A stretch of 64,000 bases of DNA from Alphaproteobacteria bacterium (GCA_028289425.1 JANQPL010000003.1:62001-126000), one strand, 5' to 3'; counted from the stretch's first letter, positions 46,825-55,551 are shown. The notes: generated from the sequence alone by a model not told the origin. Numbers and translations: made by a program.

Positions 46825-48638
46825 GGTTCCGCTCCTTCCAGGCGCGCACCTTCATTGGCCGCCCAAAGGCGCGCGTAGATGCCGTCTTGCTCCAGCAGTT
46901 CTGCATGTCTGCCGCGCTCTGCGATTTCGCCGTCCTTCAGTACACAGATTTGATCGGCGCCCGCGATGGTGTGCAAACGGTGCGCGATCACCAATAGGGT
47001 GCGCCCGGCGACGAGTTTCGCCAATGCGTCCTGAATGGCGGCTTCCGATTCCGGATCGGCAAAGGCGGTCGCTTCGTCCAGCACCAGGATCGGGGCATCC
47101 GCCAACAAGGCACGGGAAATGGAAACCCGCTGGGCTTCGCCACCCGATAGGCGCGCCGCCTCGCCCACGATAGCGTCATACCCGTTGGGGAGTTCCAAAA
47201 TGCGGTCGTGAATCTGAGCGGCTTTGGCAGCCGCCTCGATATCGCTTTGAGCCGCATCGGGGCGGCCGAGCGCGATATTGTCCCGGACCGAGGCCCTTAA
47301 CAATTGCACGTCCTGGAACACGAACCCCACATGTTTGTATAGTTCCGTGGATGGCAATTCGTGAATGGGCACACCGCCTATGATGATCTGGCCTCGTTTA
47401 GGGTCCCAAAAGCGGGGCAACAGTTTTGCAAGGGTGCTCTTGCCGGACCCCGAAGGACCTACCAGCGCGGTGACCGTTCCGGGCTCAAGGCTCAGATCGA
47501 TGTTTTTGAGCACATCGGTACGGTCGTCATAGGCGAAAGTCACGTTTTCGAAATCGACCCGGGAATCGCTTGGAACGCGTTGGCTCGTGCCTTGGGGCAA
47601 TGTGGGGGCGTCAAGCAGCGCGACGATGCGCTCGGCGGCTTCCTTCGCCAGCATCGTGTCGTTCTGGGCGTAGCTCATGGTGAGGAACGGCGCGGTGAAG
47701 CTTAACCCCAGCACCGCAAACGGGATTACATCCGCGGGCGTCATCCAGCCATTGGCGACAAACCATGTGCCGCCGGCCAAAATGACCACCAAAGAAAATA
47801 CCGGCGACATGACAATTTCCGACGCCGACGAGATTTTAATCAGCCCACGGACCCAGTTCCAAAAATACTCCATGAACTGATGGGTTTCCTCCAGAAACCG
47901 GCCATAGGATTTGCGCGCCTGGCCGAAGGTTTTGACCACGGCAATGCCTTGCACGAATTCCACCGACGCTGCGTTCACGCGGCCCAGCGCTGCATTGTAG
48001 GCCGTCATCTTCTCGCCATAGCCCCGCATTTGATACGCATAGAAACCAATGCCGGCGATGAGCGGCACGATGGAAATCAGCGTCAGGCGCCAATCGACCC
48101 ATAAGAGATAGGCAAGCGCCACAAGAGGCGTCACGAAGGCGGCGGTTAGGTTGAGGTAAGCGTGCCCCACCAAGTGGTGCAGATCGCCCACATCATCCTG
48201 CAGCGCCTTCTTCACTTGGCCCGCATTGCGTTCCGTAAACCAGCCAAGCGGGACGCGGCCGATGCGATCCACCATCTTCCGCCGCAGGTCCAATTGAAAA
48301 TCCGCATCGGCGAAATGGGTGACGGCGCCGGCCCACATTTGGAAGAAAAGGCGCACCACAAGCGCGGCTACCCCGATCCAGGCAATGAGCCAGGCGCGGT
48401 CGGCATCGATTTGCCCTTCCGCCAACAAAACGCGGCCAACCTCTCCAACCGCGATAAAGGGGATCACGCCCGCCGCGGCGCTGATGCCCTGGAGAACGCT
48501 CGCGAAGATCAGCGTGCCCCGGATTGGCGCAAGCAGTCGACTGACCGCGGATTTCGACTTAACAGTCTTGCGAACCTCTTCCGGATCGGTCGCGGAAGGC
48601 TTCAGACTGTCCGGCAATGTGTCAGTGGTGTTGGTCAT
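46821..48638 (-). CDS. ABC half-transporter (first gene of YbtPQ/IrtAB-like pair)
   Basis: 605 residues from the ATG at 48638 (MTNTTDTLPDSLKPS); 13 extra codons upstream are less likely. Membrane domain about 25-330; Walker A GPSGSGKST, signature LSGGEAQRVSISRALL, Walker B LVLDEATAFADPESE. The AFADPE D-loop is typical of the YbtPQ/IrtAB branch and differs from ALDPE in the partner. A Fur-type site lies 43-57 bp upstream. No IrtA-like siderophore-interaction domain is fused. Confidence 0.87.
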   Translation of the reverse strand: MTNTTDTLPDSLKPSATDPEEVRKTVKSKSAVSRLLAPIRGTLIFASVLQGISAAAGVIPFIAVGEVGRVLLAEGQIDADRAWLIAWIGVAALVVRLFFQMWAGAVTHFADADFQLDLRRKMVDRIGRVPLGWFTERNAGQVKKALQDDVGDLHHLVGHAYLNLTAAFVTPLVALAYLLWVDWRLTLISIVPLIAGIGFYAYQMRGYGEKMTAYNAALGRVNAASVEFVQGIAVVKTFGQARKSYGRFLEETHQFMEYFWNWVRGLIKISSASEIVMSPVFSLVVILAGGTWFVANGWMTPADVIPFAVLGLSFTAPFLTMSYAQNDTMLAKEAAERIVALLDAPTLPQGTSQRVPSDSRVDFENVTFAYDDRTDVLKNIDLSLEPGTVTALVGPSGSGKSTLAKLLPRFWDPKRGQIIIGGVPIHELPSTELYKHVGFVFQDVQLLRASVRDNIALGRPDAAQSDIEAAAKAAQIHDRILELPNGYDAIVGEAARLSGGEAQRVSISRALLADAPILVLDEATAFADPESEAAIQDALAKLVAGRTLLVIAHRLHTIAGADQICVLKDGEIAERGRHAELLEQDGIYARLWAANEGARLEGAEP

Positions 48639-48680
48639 ACGCGATCCTCGCACCTCATTAGATCTAACGGATAACATATT

Positions 48681-48695
48681 TGATAATGATTTGCA
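48681..48695. promoter_or_regulatory. Fur-type operator C
   Basis: TGATAATGATTTGCA, the nearest of the three to the E. coli 7-1-7 Fur box; followed by the palindrome GCAATTGC. It lies in the divergent gap between the ABC pair and the haem monooxygenase gene. Confidence 0.7.
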
Positions 48696-48850
48696 ATTGC
48701 ATCGTAGTGTCTCTTGAATCTGCTCTCAGATGCACTCGACAGATCTTTTTCGGTAAAAGAAAACCGACTACAAAATGCAAGAACCCGACAGGAAATTGGC
48801 GTTTTGGATGGTCCTGTGACCAACCCGAGCGACGGAAAGGCTGACCAAAC

Positions 48851-49168
48851 ATGTACATTGCCATGAACCGCTTCAAAATCATGCCCGGCAGCGAAGAAGC
48901 GTTTGAGAAGGTCTGGGCCGACCGGGATACCCATCTTGATCAGGTGCCAGGGTTCAAGGAGTTTCAGCTTGTGCGCGGCCCAAGCCATGACGACTACACG
49001 CTCTATGCGTCGCATACGGTGTGGGCGTCGGAAGACGCCTTTGTCGCGTGGACGAAGTCTGAAGCGTTTCGGGCAGCCCACCGCAATGCGGGGGATAACA
49101 AAGTGCTTTATCTTGGCCACCCGGAATTCGAAGGGTTCACCGTCGTTCTTGGGTCAACCGGCGGCTAG
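48851..49168 (+). CDS. Antibiotic biosynthesis monooxygenase-fold protein, haem-degrading type
   Basis: 105 residues. Starts MYIAMNRFKIMPGSEEAFE and has VPGFKEFQLVRGP, TLYASHTVWASEDAFVAW and SEAFRAAHRNAG, the pattern of HmuQ/HmuD haem oxygenases of rhizobia (IsdG-like dimers). It releases iron from haem. Divergent from the iron ABC genes behind the same Fur-type site, which supports the assignment. Active-site residues are not proven from sequence alone. Confidence 0.85.
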   Translation: MYIAMNRFKIMPGSEEAFEKVWADRDTHLDQVPGFKEFQLVRGPSHDDYTLYASHTVWASEDAFVAWTKSEAFRAAHRNAGDNKVLYLGHPEFEGFTVVLGSTGG

Positions 49169-49279
49169 AGCGGCGTACGGTGCAAATCTCTCGGTATTGC
49201 CCCGGGGCTTGCCTTTTTTAAGGAGTTTGGGCTATACACCGCGCTTGCTTGAACCCCGGAAATGAGCGCGGCGGAACCC

Positions 49280-49504
49280 ATGAAAAAAGAAGGCCATCCC
49301 GATTATCACGTGATCACGGTTGCCATGACCGATGGCACCACGTTTCAGACGCGCTCGACCTATGGCAAGGAAGGCGACACGCTGACCTTGGAGATCGACC
49401 CCACCACCCATCCTGCGTGGACAGGCGGCGGACAACACCTCATGGACCGTGGCGGACGGGTCAGCCGGTTCCAAGAGAAGTTCAAAGGCTTTGTGGGCAG
49501 CTAA
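49280..49504 (+). CDS. rpmE: 50S ribosomal protein L31
   Basis: 74 residues, [19 protein letters not shown] then [20 protein letters not shown] and HPAWTGGGQ; lacks the CxxC zinc cysteines, like other alphaproteobacterial L31. An ATG at 49262 would add six residues. Convergent with rcdA, which ends 11 bp after. Confidence 0.93.
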   Translation: MKKEGHPDYHVITVAMTDGTTFQTRSTYGKEGDTLTLEIDPTTHPAWTGGGQHLMDRGGRVSRFQEKFKGFVGS

Positions 49505-49515
49505 AGGACGCGCCG

Positions 49516-50031
49516 TCAGGTTAGTTCGCTGAACGCTGCGGCCAACTGGTCGCGCTGATCCAACAAAACGTTTCCAGCGGGTTCATCACGATAAAGCTGA
49601 CGGTCCAGCCGCTCTACACGGTCGTAAAGCTTCTCGCTGCGTGTCAGCAATTCCAGCAACCGATCCGGCAGCATGTCGTGGCCTTCCAGCTTGCGCCCGC
49701 GGCAGATTTCCTTCGCCCCCAGACGATATTTTTCCTGCGCTGCTTCCGTTTCCGACATTTCGCCTTCATCGACCGCACGCTGAACAAGTAACCACGAGGC
49801 CACCTGCATCAGCCGCGTCGTGAGCCGCATGCTTTCGCCCGCATAAGCCAGGGCCGCAACGCGCGGCAAATCTTTGGACTCGCGCCGGCCGTCGCCGTCC
49901 AAATAGGCCGCCGCCTCTTCAACAAGGGACATGCCATCGGCAAATGTGCGCGCAAACAGCTGCGACGCCATGAATTCCTTGGCGGAAAGCCCCGGCGTAT
50001 CGTTATTGTGATCGAGATTATCTGTGGTCAT
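49516..50031 (-). CDS. rcdA: RcdA-type protein (DUF1465)
   Basis: In Caulobacter RcdA helps ClpXP adaptor complexes deliver CtrA for degradation. 171 residues, three-helix bundle (FARTFADGMSLVEEAAAYLD, LAYAGESMRLTTRLMQVASWLLVQRAV, LTRSEKLYDRVERLDRQLYR). Disordered C-terminus. Alphaproteobacteria-specific, useful for placing the organism. Possibly read from a promoter beyond the candidate sRNA. Confidence 0.88.
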   Translation of the reverse strand: MTTDNLDHNNDTPGLSAKEFMASQLFARTFADGMSLVEEAAAYLDGDGRRESKDLPRVAALAYAGESMRLTTRLMQVASWLLVQRAVDEGEMSETEAAQEKYRLGAKEICRGRKLEGHDMLPDRLLELLTRSEKLYDRVERLDRQLYRDEPAGNVLLDQRDQLAAAFSELT

Positions 50032-50155
50032 TAATCGGGTACTCTTTTGGCATCTTCATCGCGCCCCGAATCACCAACCTCCCCATTATCATTTCCGCGT
50101 TTGGCGGATTTGACAATATCGGTGTCCGGAACCGGGACATGCCAGGTACCCATGC

Positions 50156-50249
50156 AAAAAAGGAGCCGCGGGGGGCGCGGCTCCAAGTTTCACAGTGAGG
50201 CGTCAAACTGGAGTGGACAGGAACCACTCCGGACCCGAATACAACGGAT
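50156..50249 (-). ncRNA. Candidate small RNA upstream of rcdA
   Basis: On the minus strand: promoter-like TTGTTA (50278-50283) and TATGTT (50256-50261) 16 bp apart, a stem GGAGTGG-ttcctgt-CCACTCC (50210-50230), a single-stranded spacer, then a 9-bp stem GGAGCCGCG/CGCGGCTCC (5-base loop) and six T. Total about 94 bases. Nothing coding is seen on this strand apart from a poor 80-codon frame. It may instead be an rcdA leader. Confidence 0.55.
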
Positions 50250-50261
50250 CGTGGAAACATA

Positions 50262-51020
50262 ATGGGACGAAATTGGTTAACAAAAACTTACCGTTCCGAC
50301 GATTTGTTAAACATAAAAGGCATAGATGGCTGCAAAGGGGGCTGGCTGGTGGCGCAAACGCGCTTCTCGCCCGCGTCTGCTCAGCACGCGGAGCACCGGC
50401 TGTATGTGGCAGAAAACTGGGAAAAAGCGGTCGAAAAAGCGAACCTGGTTGCGGTCGATATGCCCATCGGATTGGCCGATTTTGGTAAACGCCAATGCGA
50501 CGTGCTGGCTCGAAAAAAATTGGGAAAAAAGAGATCGTCGAGTGTTTTTTCGCCCCCAAGACGGGGCATGCTTCGATTTGAGACGTATGCGGACGCAAAT
50601 CGTTTTGGAAAGGAACAGGGTCCCAAAGCGACACACGGCGGCGGATTATCCAAGCAGGCCTGGAACATTACGCCCAAAATCAAAGAAATCGACGATTGGA
50701 TCACACAGCGCCGCCAGTCCCGCGTGTTTGAGGCGCATCCGGAATTGGCCTTTGCCGCGCTGAATGGCGGCATCCCCCTGCCCCCGAAGAAAAGCAGCGA
50801 GGGTGTGCAAGCGCGGCGGCGATTGCTCGCCAAACATGGTTTCGAAAAACTTACACAGCAAGCGGACGAAATTCCAAAACGCTTGGCCGCGCCGGACGAT
50901 GTGCTCGATGCCGCCGCACTCGTTCTGGTCTGTCAGCGTATCTTGCTTGGCCACGCAACTTGTTTGAGTGATCCCAGCCAAAGCGACGCCAAGAACCTGG
51001 CCATGGAAATTTGGTATTGA
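50262..51020 (+). CDS. DUF429 family protein (RNase H-like predicted nuclease)
   Basis: Residues GIDGCKGGW near 20-28, LVAVDMPIGLADFGKRQCD, SSSVFSPPRRGML, GLSKQAWNITPKIKEID, VFEAHPELAFAALNG and PDDVLDAAALVLVCQRI match DUF429, whose molecular role is unknown. The family normally starts a few residues before GIDGC, so the TTG at 50304 may be the real start; the ATG would overlap the promoter of the candidate sRNA. Confidence 0.82.
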   Translation: MGRNWLTKTYRSDDLLNIKGIDGCKGGWLVAQTRFSPASAQHAEHRLYVAENWEKAVEKANLVAVDMPIGLADFGKRQCDVLARKKLGKKRSSSVFSPPRRGMLRFETYADANRFGKEQGPKATHGGGLSKQAWNITPKIKEIDDWITQRRQSRVFEAHPELAFAALNGGIPLPPKKSSEGVQARRRLLAKHGFEKLTQQADEIPKRLAAPDDVLDAAALVLVCQRILLGHATCLSDPSQSDAKNLAMEIWY

Positions 51021-51041
51021 GTCTTTGTTTCAGACTACCAG

Positions 51042-51115
51042 GCCAGCCCGCTCCCCCTTCCCAACCACCCGAACCAGGGTACCCTTGGGTGGCTGGGAAG
51101 GGGGAGCGGGCCGGC
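51042..51115. repeat. Long GC-rich palindrome, copy 3 (inverted) of the dispersed family
   Basis: The centre reads GAACCAGGGTACCCTTGGG, the reverse complement of copies 1 and 2. The G-C pair in CCCCCGTCCC/GGGACGGGGG of the others is replaced by T-A (CCCCCTTCCC/GGGAAGGGGG), a compensated change. Two mismatches remain in the arms. Sits between convergent genes. Confidence 0.85.
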
Positions 51116-51131
51116 TAGGTGTTCAACAAAG

Positions 51132-51320
51132 CTACTTCTTAAACACCGCGTCGGCCGCGGACATGGAAGACTCCTTCGATCTCATCAGCGCCTCACAGCG
51201 CGCAATTTCCTCCTTGAGGGCCACGATGCGTTCTTCCAACTCCGAAATCGAAAAGGTGGACAGATCTTCCTGGGCCCAGCTCACCGACTTCTTTTTTTCT
51301 TCCAGGTCGTCCGTATCCAT
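51132..51320 (-). CDS. DUF1192 small protein
   Basis: 62 residues, MDTDDLEEKKKSVSWAQEDL then FSISELEERIVALKEEIARCEALM, an N-terminal acidic part and a coiled coil. Alphaproteobacterial family of unknown role, usually next to the quinone oxidoreductase found here. Start at 51320 chosen over an upstream reading. Confidence 0.8.
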   Translation of the reverse strand: MDTDDLEEKKKSVSWAQEDLSTFSISELEERIVALKEEIARCEALMRSKESSMSAADAVFKK

Positions 51321-51437
51321 AGGGCTTCTCCCGTTGCCATTTGTGTTAGTTTGAGCCGCGAGGCCCCTTGGACGCAAGAGCCAAGATCGCAAAACGAGCG
51401 CTCACTAAAAGCGCCGACGACACCTACAGGAGTTCCC

Positions 51438-52442
51438 ATGTCCGCAAACCTGCCATCTGAAATGACCGCCATTGCCATCACCGAACCAGGAGGGCCGGAG
51501 GTGCTGAAGCCGACCAGATTGCCCATGCCCACACCCGGCGAAGGTGAAGCGCTCATTCGTGTGGAAGCGGCAGGGGTCAACCGTCCGGACGTGTTTCAAC
51601 GGATGGGGTTTTATCCGCCACCCCCCGGCGCGCCGGACACACCGGGTCTGGAGGTGGCAGGCGAAGTTGTCGCTGTCGGCTCAAACGTCAACAACTTTTC
51701 GATTGGCGACCGCCTGTGCGCGCTGGTGGCAGGCGGCGGTTACGCAGAATATTGCGTTGTACAAACAGCCGCGGCCCTGCCCGTGCCCGCACCCATCAGC
51801 GCCGTCGAAGCAGCCGCCATTCCCGAAACCTTTTTCACGGTGTGGACCAACGTGTTCGATCTGGGCGGCTTGAAAGCGGGCGAACATTTTCTGGTTCACG
51901 GGGGCACCAGCGGTATCGGCACCACCGCTATCATGCTGGCCAAAGAGTTTGGCGCGAAAGTTTACGCGACCGCCGGGTCGGCGGAAAAGTGTCAGGCGAT
52001 GACCGATCTCGGGGTGGACCGGGCGATCAATTATAAAGAAGAGGATTTTGTCGCCGCTCTCCAAGATGAAACCGGCGGCAAGGGCGTCGATGTGATCTTG
52101 GACATGGTGGGCGGCGATTACATTCCCAGGAACCTAAAGCTGCTCGGCTTTAAAGGGCGCTTGGTGTTCATCGCCTTCTTGGGCGGTTCTCGCGCCGAAG
52201 CGGACTTTATGCAGATCATGCTGAAGCGGCTCACTGTCACCGGGTCCACCTTGCGCGCCCGCGCCGTGGAAGAAAAAGCGCAAATCGCCAACAGTCTGGT
52301 GAAAAATGTCTGGCCGCTTTTCGATCAGGGGAAGATCAAGCCGGTGATCTACAAGACCTTCCCTCTGGCCCAGGCGGCGGAGGCCCATGCGCTGATGGAA
52401 TCCAGCACCCATATCGGGAAGATCGTGCTGGCGACTGAATAA
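51438..52442 (+). CDS. NADPH:quinone oxidoreductase, zinc-free MDR family (PIG3-like)
   Basis: 334 residues from ATG at 51438 preceded by AGGAG. Medium-chain reductase fold: AAGVNRPDVFQRMGFYPPPPG, GLEVAGEVVAVG, GYAEYCVVQ and the NADPH loop HGGTSGIGTTAIMLAK. No catalytic zinc ligands. Divergent from DUF1192 with 117 bp between. Confidence 0.92.
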   Translation: MSANLPSEMTAIAITEPGGPEVLKPTRLPMPTPGEGEALIRVEAAGVNRPDVFQRMGFYPPPPGAPDTPGLEVAGEVVAVGSNVNNFSIGDRLCALVAGGGYAEYCVVQTAAALPVPAPISAVEAAAIPETFFTVWTNVFDLGGLKAGEHFLVHGGTSGIGTTAIMLAKEFGAKVYATAGSAEKCQAMTDLGVDRAINYKEEDFVAALQDETGGKGVDVILDMVGGDYIPRNLKLLGFKGRLVFIAFLGGSRAEADFMQIMLKRLTVTGSTLRARAVEEKAQIANSLVKNVWPLFDQGKIKPVIYKTFPLAQAAEAHALMESSTHIGKIVLATE

Positions 52443-52457
52443 GCAACCCTTCTTAGG

Positions 52458-52616
52458 CGTCATGCCAGGGCTTGTCCCTGCCTGCCTTCGCCGAAGCGAA
52501 GCTTCTGCTTCGCGCAGGCAGGGCATCCGGAGCCACAAGCCGCCGAAGAAAAGCGCGACCCCCTACCGTTTCGCCCTGGATCCCAAGGACGCGCTAACGC
52601 TTGCCTTGGGATGACG
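52458..52616. repeat. CGTCAT...ATGACG palindromic intergenic element
   Basis: Starts CGTCATGCCAGGGC and ends CCTTGGGATGACG. Inner hairpins: CCTGCCTG with CAGGCAGG across a GCGAAGC/GCTTCTGCTTCGC segment, and TCCCAAGG with CCTTGGGA. Accounts for the first half of the 340-bp gap before trcR. Confidence 0.6.
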
Positions 52617-52697
52617 GATTCACCTGTGGGTGGCCACGCCTCAATAATTATTCCCTTTCGGCCAAAAGAGGCCTATATACCGGTGCAACGTACCAAG

Positions 52698-52728
52698 ACG
52701 GCCCCTCAGTGAGGGGCCGTAAGTTTTT
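52698..52728 (+). terminator. Intrinsic terminator or attenuator before trcR
   Basis: Perfect 10-bp stem ACGGCCCCTC/GAGGGGCCGT with a 3-base loop, then AAG and five T. It is 55 bp before the trcR ATG, so it could stop readthrough from the quinone oxidoreductase gene or regulate trcR from its leader. Confidence 0.7.
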
Positions 52729-52782
52729 GAACAATCGAATTTGCCTATGCGGGCCCGCGTCAGGAGGCCCCAAGGAGGAAGT

Positions 52783-53649
52783 ATGGCTCAGCCCCTTATG
52801 CCGAAAGCGACCGCCGTTTGGCTGGTCGACAACACATCCCTAACCTTCGATCAAATCGCAGAATTCTGCGGCCTGCATCCGCTTGAGGTAAAGGGCATCG
52901 CCGATGGGGACGTGGCCCTGGGCATTAAGGGCTTGGACCCGGTGGCCGGCGGCCAATTGAGCCGCGAGGAAATCGAAAAAGCTCAGGAAGACCCGAAAGC
53001 ACGGCTCAAAATGCTGAAAAGCAAGCATGTGATCCCGCCGGCACCGCCCCGCAAGGGCCCCAAATACACACCGCTTTCCCGGCGCCAGGACCGGCCCGAT
53101 GCCATCGCCTGGCTGGTGCGCAATCACCCGGAACTCTCAGACACCCAGATCTCGAAGCTGGTGGGCACCACCAAGCCGACCATCGAATCCGTCCGTAATC
53201 GGACCCATTGGAATTCGGCCAACATCAAACCAGTGGATCCGGTTACCCTGGGCCTGTGCACCCAAATGGAATTGGACGGCGCCGTTCAGAAGGGGGCGGC
53301 ACGGCGCGAGCGGGAAGCGAAGAAACGGGCCGCCGCGGAGAAGGCCGGCACCCTCAAGCCGGCAGCGGAAACGGTTGGCACGGCAGCGGCGGTCGAGGTG
53401 CCGATCGCTGCAGCGCCGGAGCCGGCGGCCGACCCCACGGCACCGGCCTCGGACGAACCGCAAATGCCCGCCGGCTGGGAAACCCCATCGGCACCGAAAG
53501 AAGAAGAGCCTGTGCTCAGCGCAGAAGATGTGTTCGGCAAAACGCCGGAACCGGATGAGCCGAAAGACGACAAGCCCGCCGAAGAGGATGTCGAGGAGAA
53601 AGTCGACGACGACAATCCGTTTGCCCAACTTAAGAAGCTGCAGGAATAG
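52783..53649 (+). CDS. trcR: Cell-cycle transcriptional regulator TrcR (DUF1013)
   Basis: 288 residues after AAGGAGG. Two conserved HTH-like segments: KATAVWLVDNTSLTFDQIAEF and DAIAWLVRNHPELSDTQISKL with TKPTIESVRNRTHWN. The C-terminal 90 residues are a low-complexity Ala/Glu/Pro tail. In Caulobacter this family associates with RNA polymerase and cell-cycle promoters. Alphaproteobacteria-specific. Confidence 0.87.
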   Translation: MAQPLMPKATAVWLVDNTSLTFDQIAEFCGLHPLEVKGIADGDVALGIKGLDPVAGGQLSREEIEKAQEDPKARLKMLKSKHVIPPAPPRKGPKYTPLSRRQDRPDAIAWLVRNHPELSDTQISKLVGTTKPTIESVRNRTHWNSANIKPVDPVTLGLCTQMELDGAVQKGAARREREAKKRAAAEKAGTLKPAAETVGTAAAVEVPIAAAPEPAADPTAPASDEPQMPAGWETPSAPKEEEPVLSAEDVFGKTPEPDEPKDDKPAEEDVEEKVDDDNPFAQLKKLQE

Positions 53650-53664
53650 GACGGCAGCGTTCTT

Positions 53665-54471
53665 TTATTTCTGAGCCGCGAGGTTGTCGTTCAGCACCAA
53701 GCGCCCGCCGTCGGCGTAAAGCGTCTGGCCGGTCATGTAGCTTGAATCTTCCGAGATCAAGAATTGCGCGATCGACGCGATTTCGTCCGGGTCGCCGATG
53801 CGCCCCAGCGGCGTGCGCGACAGCACCCGGTTCCGCGCCTCGCTGCTGGACAGTTCCGTTTTCATGTATTCGGTCATGACGCTGCCGGGGCCGACCGCAT
53901 TCACGCGAATGCCGCTGGGCGCAAGCGATAGGGCCATGACCTTCGTGAGCTGATTGACGCCCCCTTGGCTCACGGAGAACGAGGCTTCTTCCGGGGCGGC
54001 GACCACCGCGTTGATCGACGAAATGTTGACGATGCTGTAAGGGGTGGCACCGCCGGACAGGCCGTCGCTTTTTTCGATCTGCTCGATCATTTGCTTGGCG
54101 ATCGCCTGGGCGGTGAGAAAAGCGCCTTTCAGATTGATGCGGATGACTTCATCGAAGTCTTCTTCCTTCAATGACAGAAAGTCACTCCGTACACGAATGG
54201 AGGCATTGTTGACCAGCGCATCGATCCGCTGATAGTTGTCGAGAGCTGCGGCGATAAGATTGTGCACGTCGAGCCGTTCGCCTACATCGCAATTGACGAA
54301 AATTACATCGCCGCCGTTTTCGCGAATGGTGTCCGATGCCGATTTGGCCGCAGCCTCATCCGTGTCCGCAATGACCACCTTCGCGCCGTTTTTGGCGAAA
54401 CGGCGGGCGCACGCCAACCCGATGCCCGTGGCACCGCCTGTTACGACCACAACCATTCCAGCAATCGACAT
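53665..54471 (-). CDS. Short-chain dehydrogenase/reductase
   Basis: 268 residues from ATG 54471. TGGATGIGLACARRF, NNASIRVRSDF, SINAVVAAPEEASFSVSQGGVNQL; note that the usual Y-x-x-x-K motif reads FSVSQ here, so the catalytic Tyr and Lys are replaced by Phe and Gln. That suggests either a non-catalytic or a differently working SDR. The C-terminal DPDEIASIAQFLISEDSSYMTGQ looks like a classical SDR. Substrate unknown. Confidence 0.85.
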   Translation of the reverse strand: MSIAGMVVVVTGGATGIGLACARRFAKNGAKVVIADTDEAAAKSASDTIRENGGDVIFVNCDVGERLDVHNLIAAALDNYQRIDALVNNASIRVRSDFLSLKEEDFDEVIRINLKGAFLTAQAIAKQMIEQIEKSDGLSGGATPYSIVNISSINAVVAAPEEASFSVSQGGVNQLTKVMALSLAPSGIRVNAVGPGSVMTEYMKTELSSSEARNRVLSRTPLGRIGDPDEIASIAQFLISEDSSYMTGQTLYADGGRLVLNDNLAAQK

Positions 54472-54650
54472 GGCCACACCCTGTAGTTTGATGGGAACAG
54501 ATGCCCTCACACGCCGTCACGCGCGGGGCACGAAAACAATATGACGTCGAGCGAAAATGTTCCAGATTGCAAGTCTGCCCCAAAGGGAATAGGCTCGCCG
54601 CCTTTCGTCCGCGCGCCGGCGCCGCCGGCCGTCAATCGTCCTTATACTTC

Positions 54651-55409
54651 ATGATCACCGATCCCTGGTTTTATGCCGTCGCTGTCCCTGCCATTCTGTT
54701 AACCGGCATTTCCAAAGGGGGATTTGCGGGCGGCATCGGCATCATTGCCGTCCCCATGCTGGCGTTGGTCATTCCGCCCGTGCAGGCGGCAGGCATCATG
54801 CTGCCCCTTCTGATTGTCATGGACGCCATCGCTACCTGGTCTTACCGCAACACATGGGACCGAACCAACTTCGCGATGTTGCTCCCGGGCGCGCTTGCCG
54901 GCATTGCTCTTGGCACATTGATGGCAAGCACCGTTTCCGATTCAGCGGTGCGCCTGATCATTGGCGGGGTCGCCATCGCCTTCGTTCTTAATCACTGGCG
55001 CAAACGCCATGAAGACCGTCCGCCGACAGAGCCGAACCTGGCCGCCGGAAGCGTGTGGGGCGGCGTGGCGGGCTTTACCAGCTTTGTCGCCCATGCGGGC
55101 TCCCCGCCCTTCCAGATCTATATGCTGCCGCAAAAGCCCGACAAGACCTTGTATGTGGGCACCAGCGTCATGTTCTTTACGACGCTTAATGTGGTGAAGC
55201 TTTTTCCTTACGCCTGGCTTGGACAATTGGCGCCGGGCAATCTGTGGACCTCGGCCGTTCTGCTGCCGCTTGCCCCTATTGGACTGCTGACGGGCATTTG
55301 GCTTCACAACATTATTGACGAAAAGCCATTTTTTCGATTGATCTACATTCTGGTCTTTGTGGTGGGACTCAAAATCACATATGACGGATTGACCGGCTTG
55401 CTAGGCTGA
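54651..55409 (+). CDS. TauE/SafE (TSUP) family permease
   Basis: 252 residues from ATG 54651, about eight membrane helices. The duplicated TSUP signature is KGGFAGGIGIIAVPMLALV and, in the second half, AGFTSFVAHAGSPPFQIYML. Family exports sulfite, sulfoacetate or takes up organic anions. The upstream longer reading overlaps the divergent SDR and is rejected. Confidence 0.88.
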   Translation: MITDPWFYAVAVPAILLTGISKGGFAGGIGIIAVPMLALVIPPVQAAGIMLPLLIVMDAIATWSYRNTWDRTNFAMLLPGALAGIALGTLMASTVSDSAVRLIIGGVAIAFVLNHWRKRHEDRPPTEPNLAAGSVWGGVAGFTSFVAHAGSPPFQIYMLPQKPDKTLYVGTSVMFFTTLNVVKLFPYAWLGQLAPGNLWTSAVLLPLAPIGLLTGIWLHNIIDEKPFFRLIYILVFVVGLKITYDGLTGLLG

Positions 55410-55551
55410 TCCATTTGTCTACTGAATAATAGAGAAATATCGCGAACGCCCGCCTAAAGAAATGCAGGGCGCGACCAACAAAGAACATGAGGCATGATCA
55501 TGTTGCCATGAAGTTTCATCATGCCCTAGGTAGAACAAAGGAAATTGAACG

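Noticed and set aside
50018-50260. 80-codon minus-strand ORF between rcdA and DUF429
   Set aside because: It runs through a strong terminator hairpin with six T; a noncoding transcript explains the region better.
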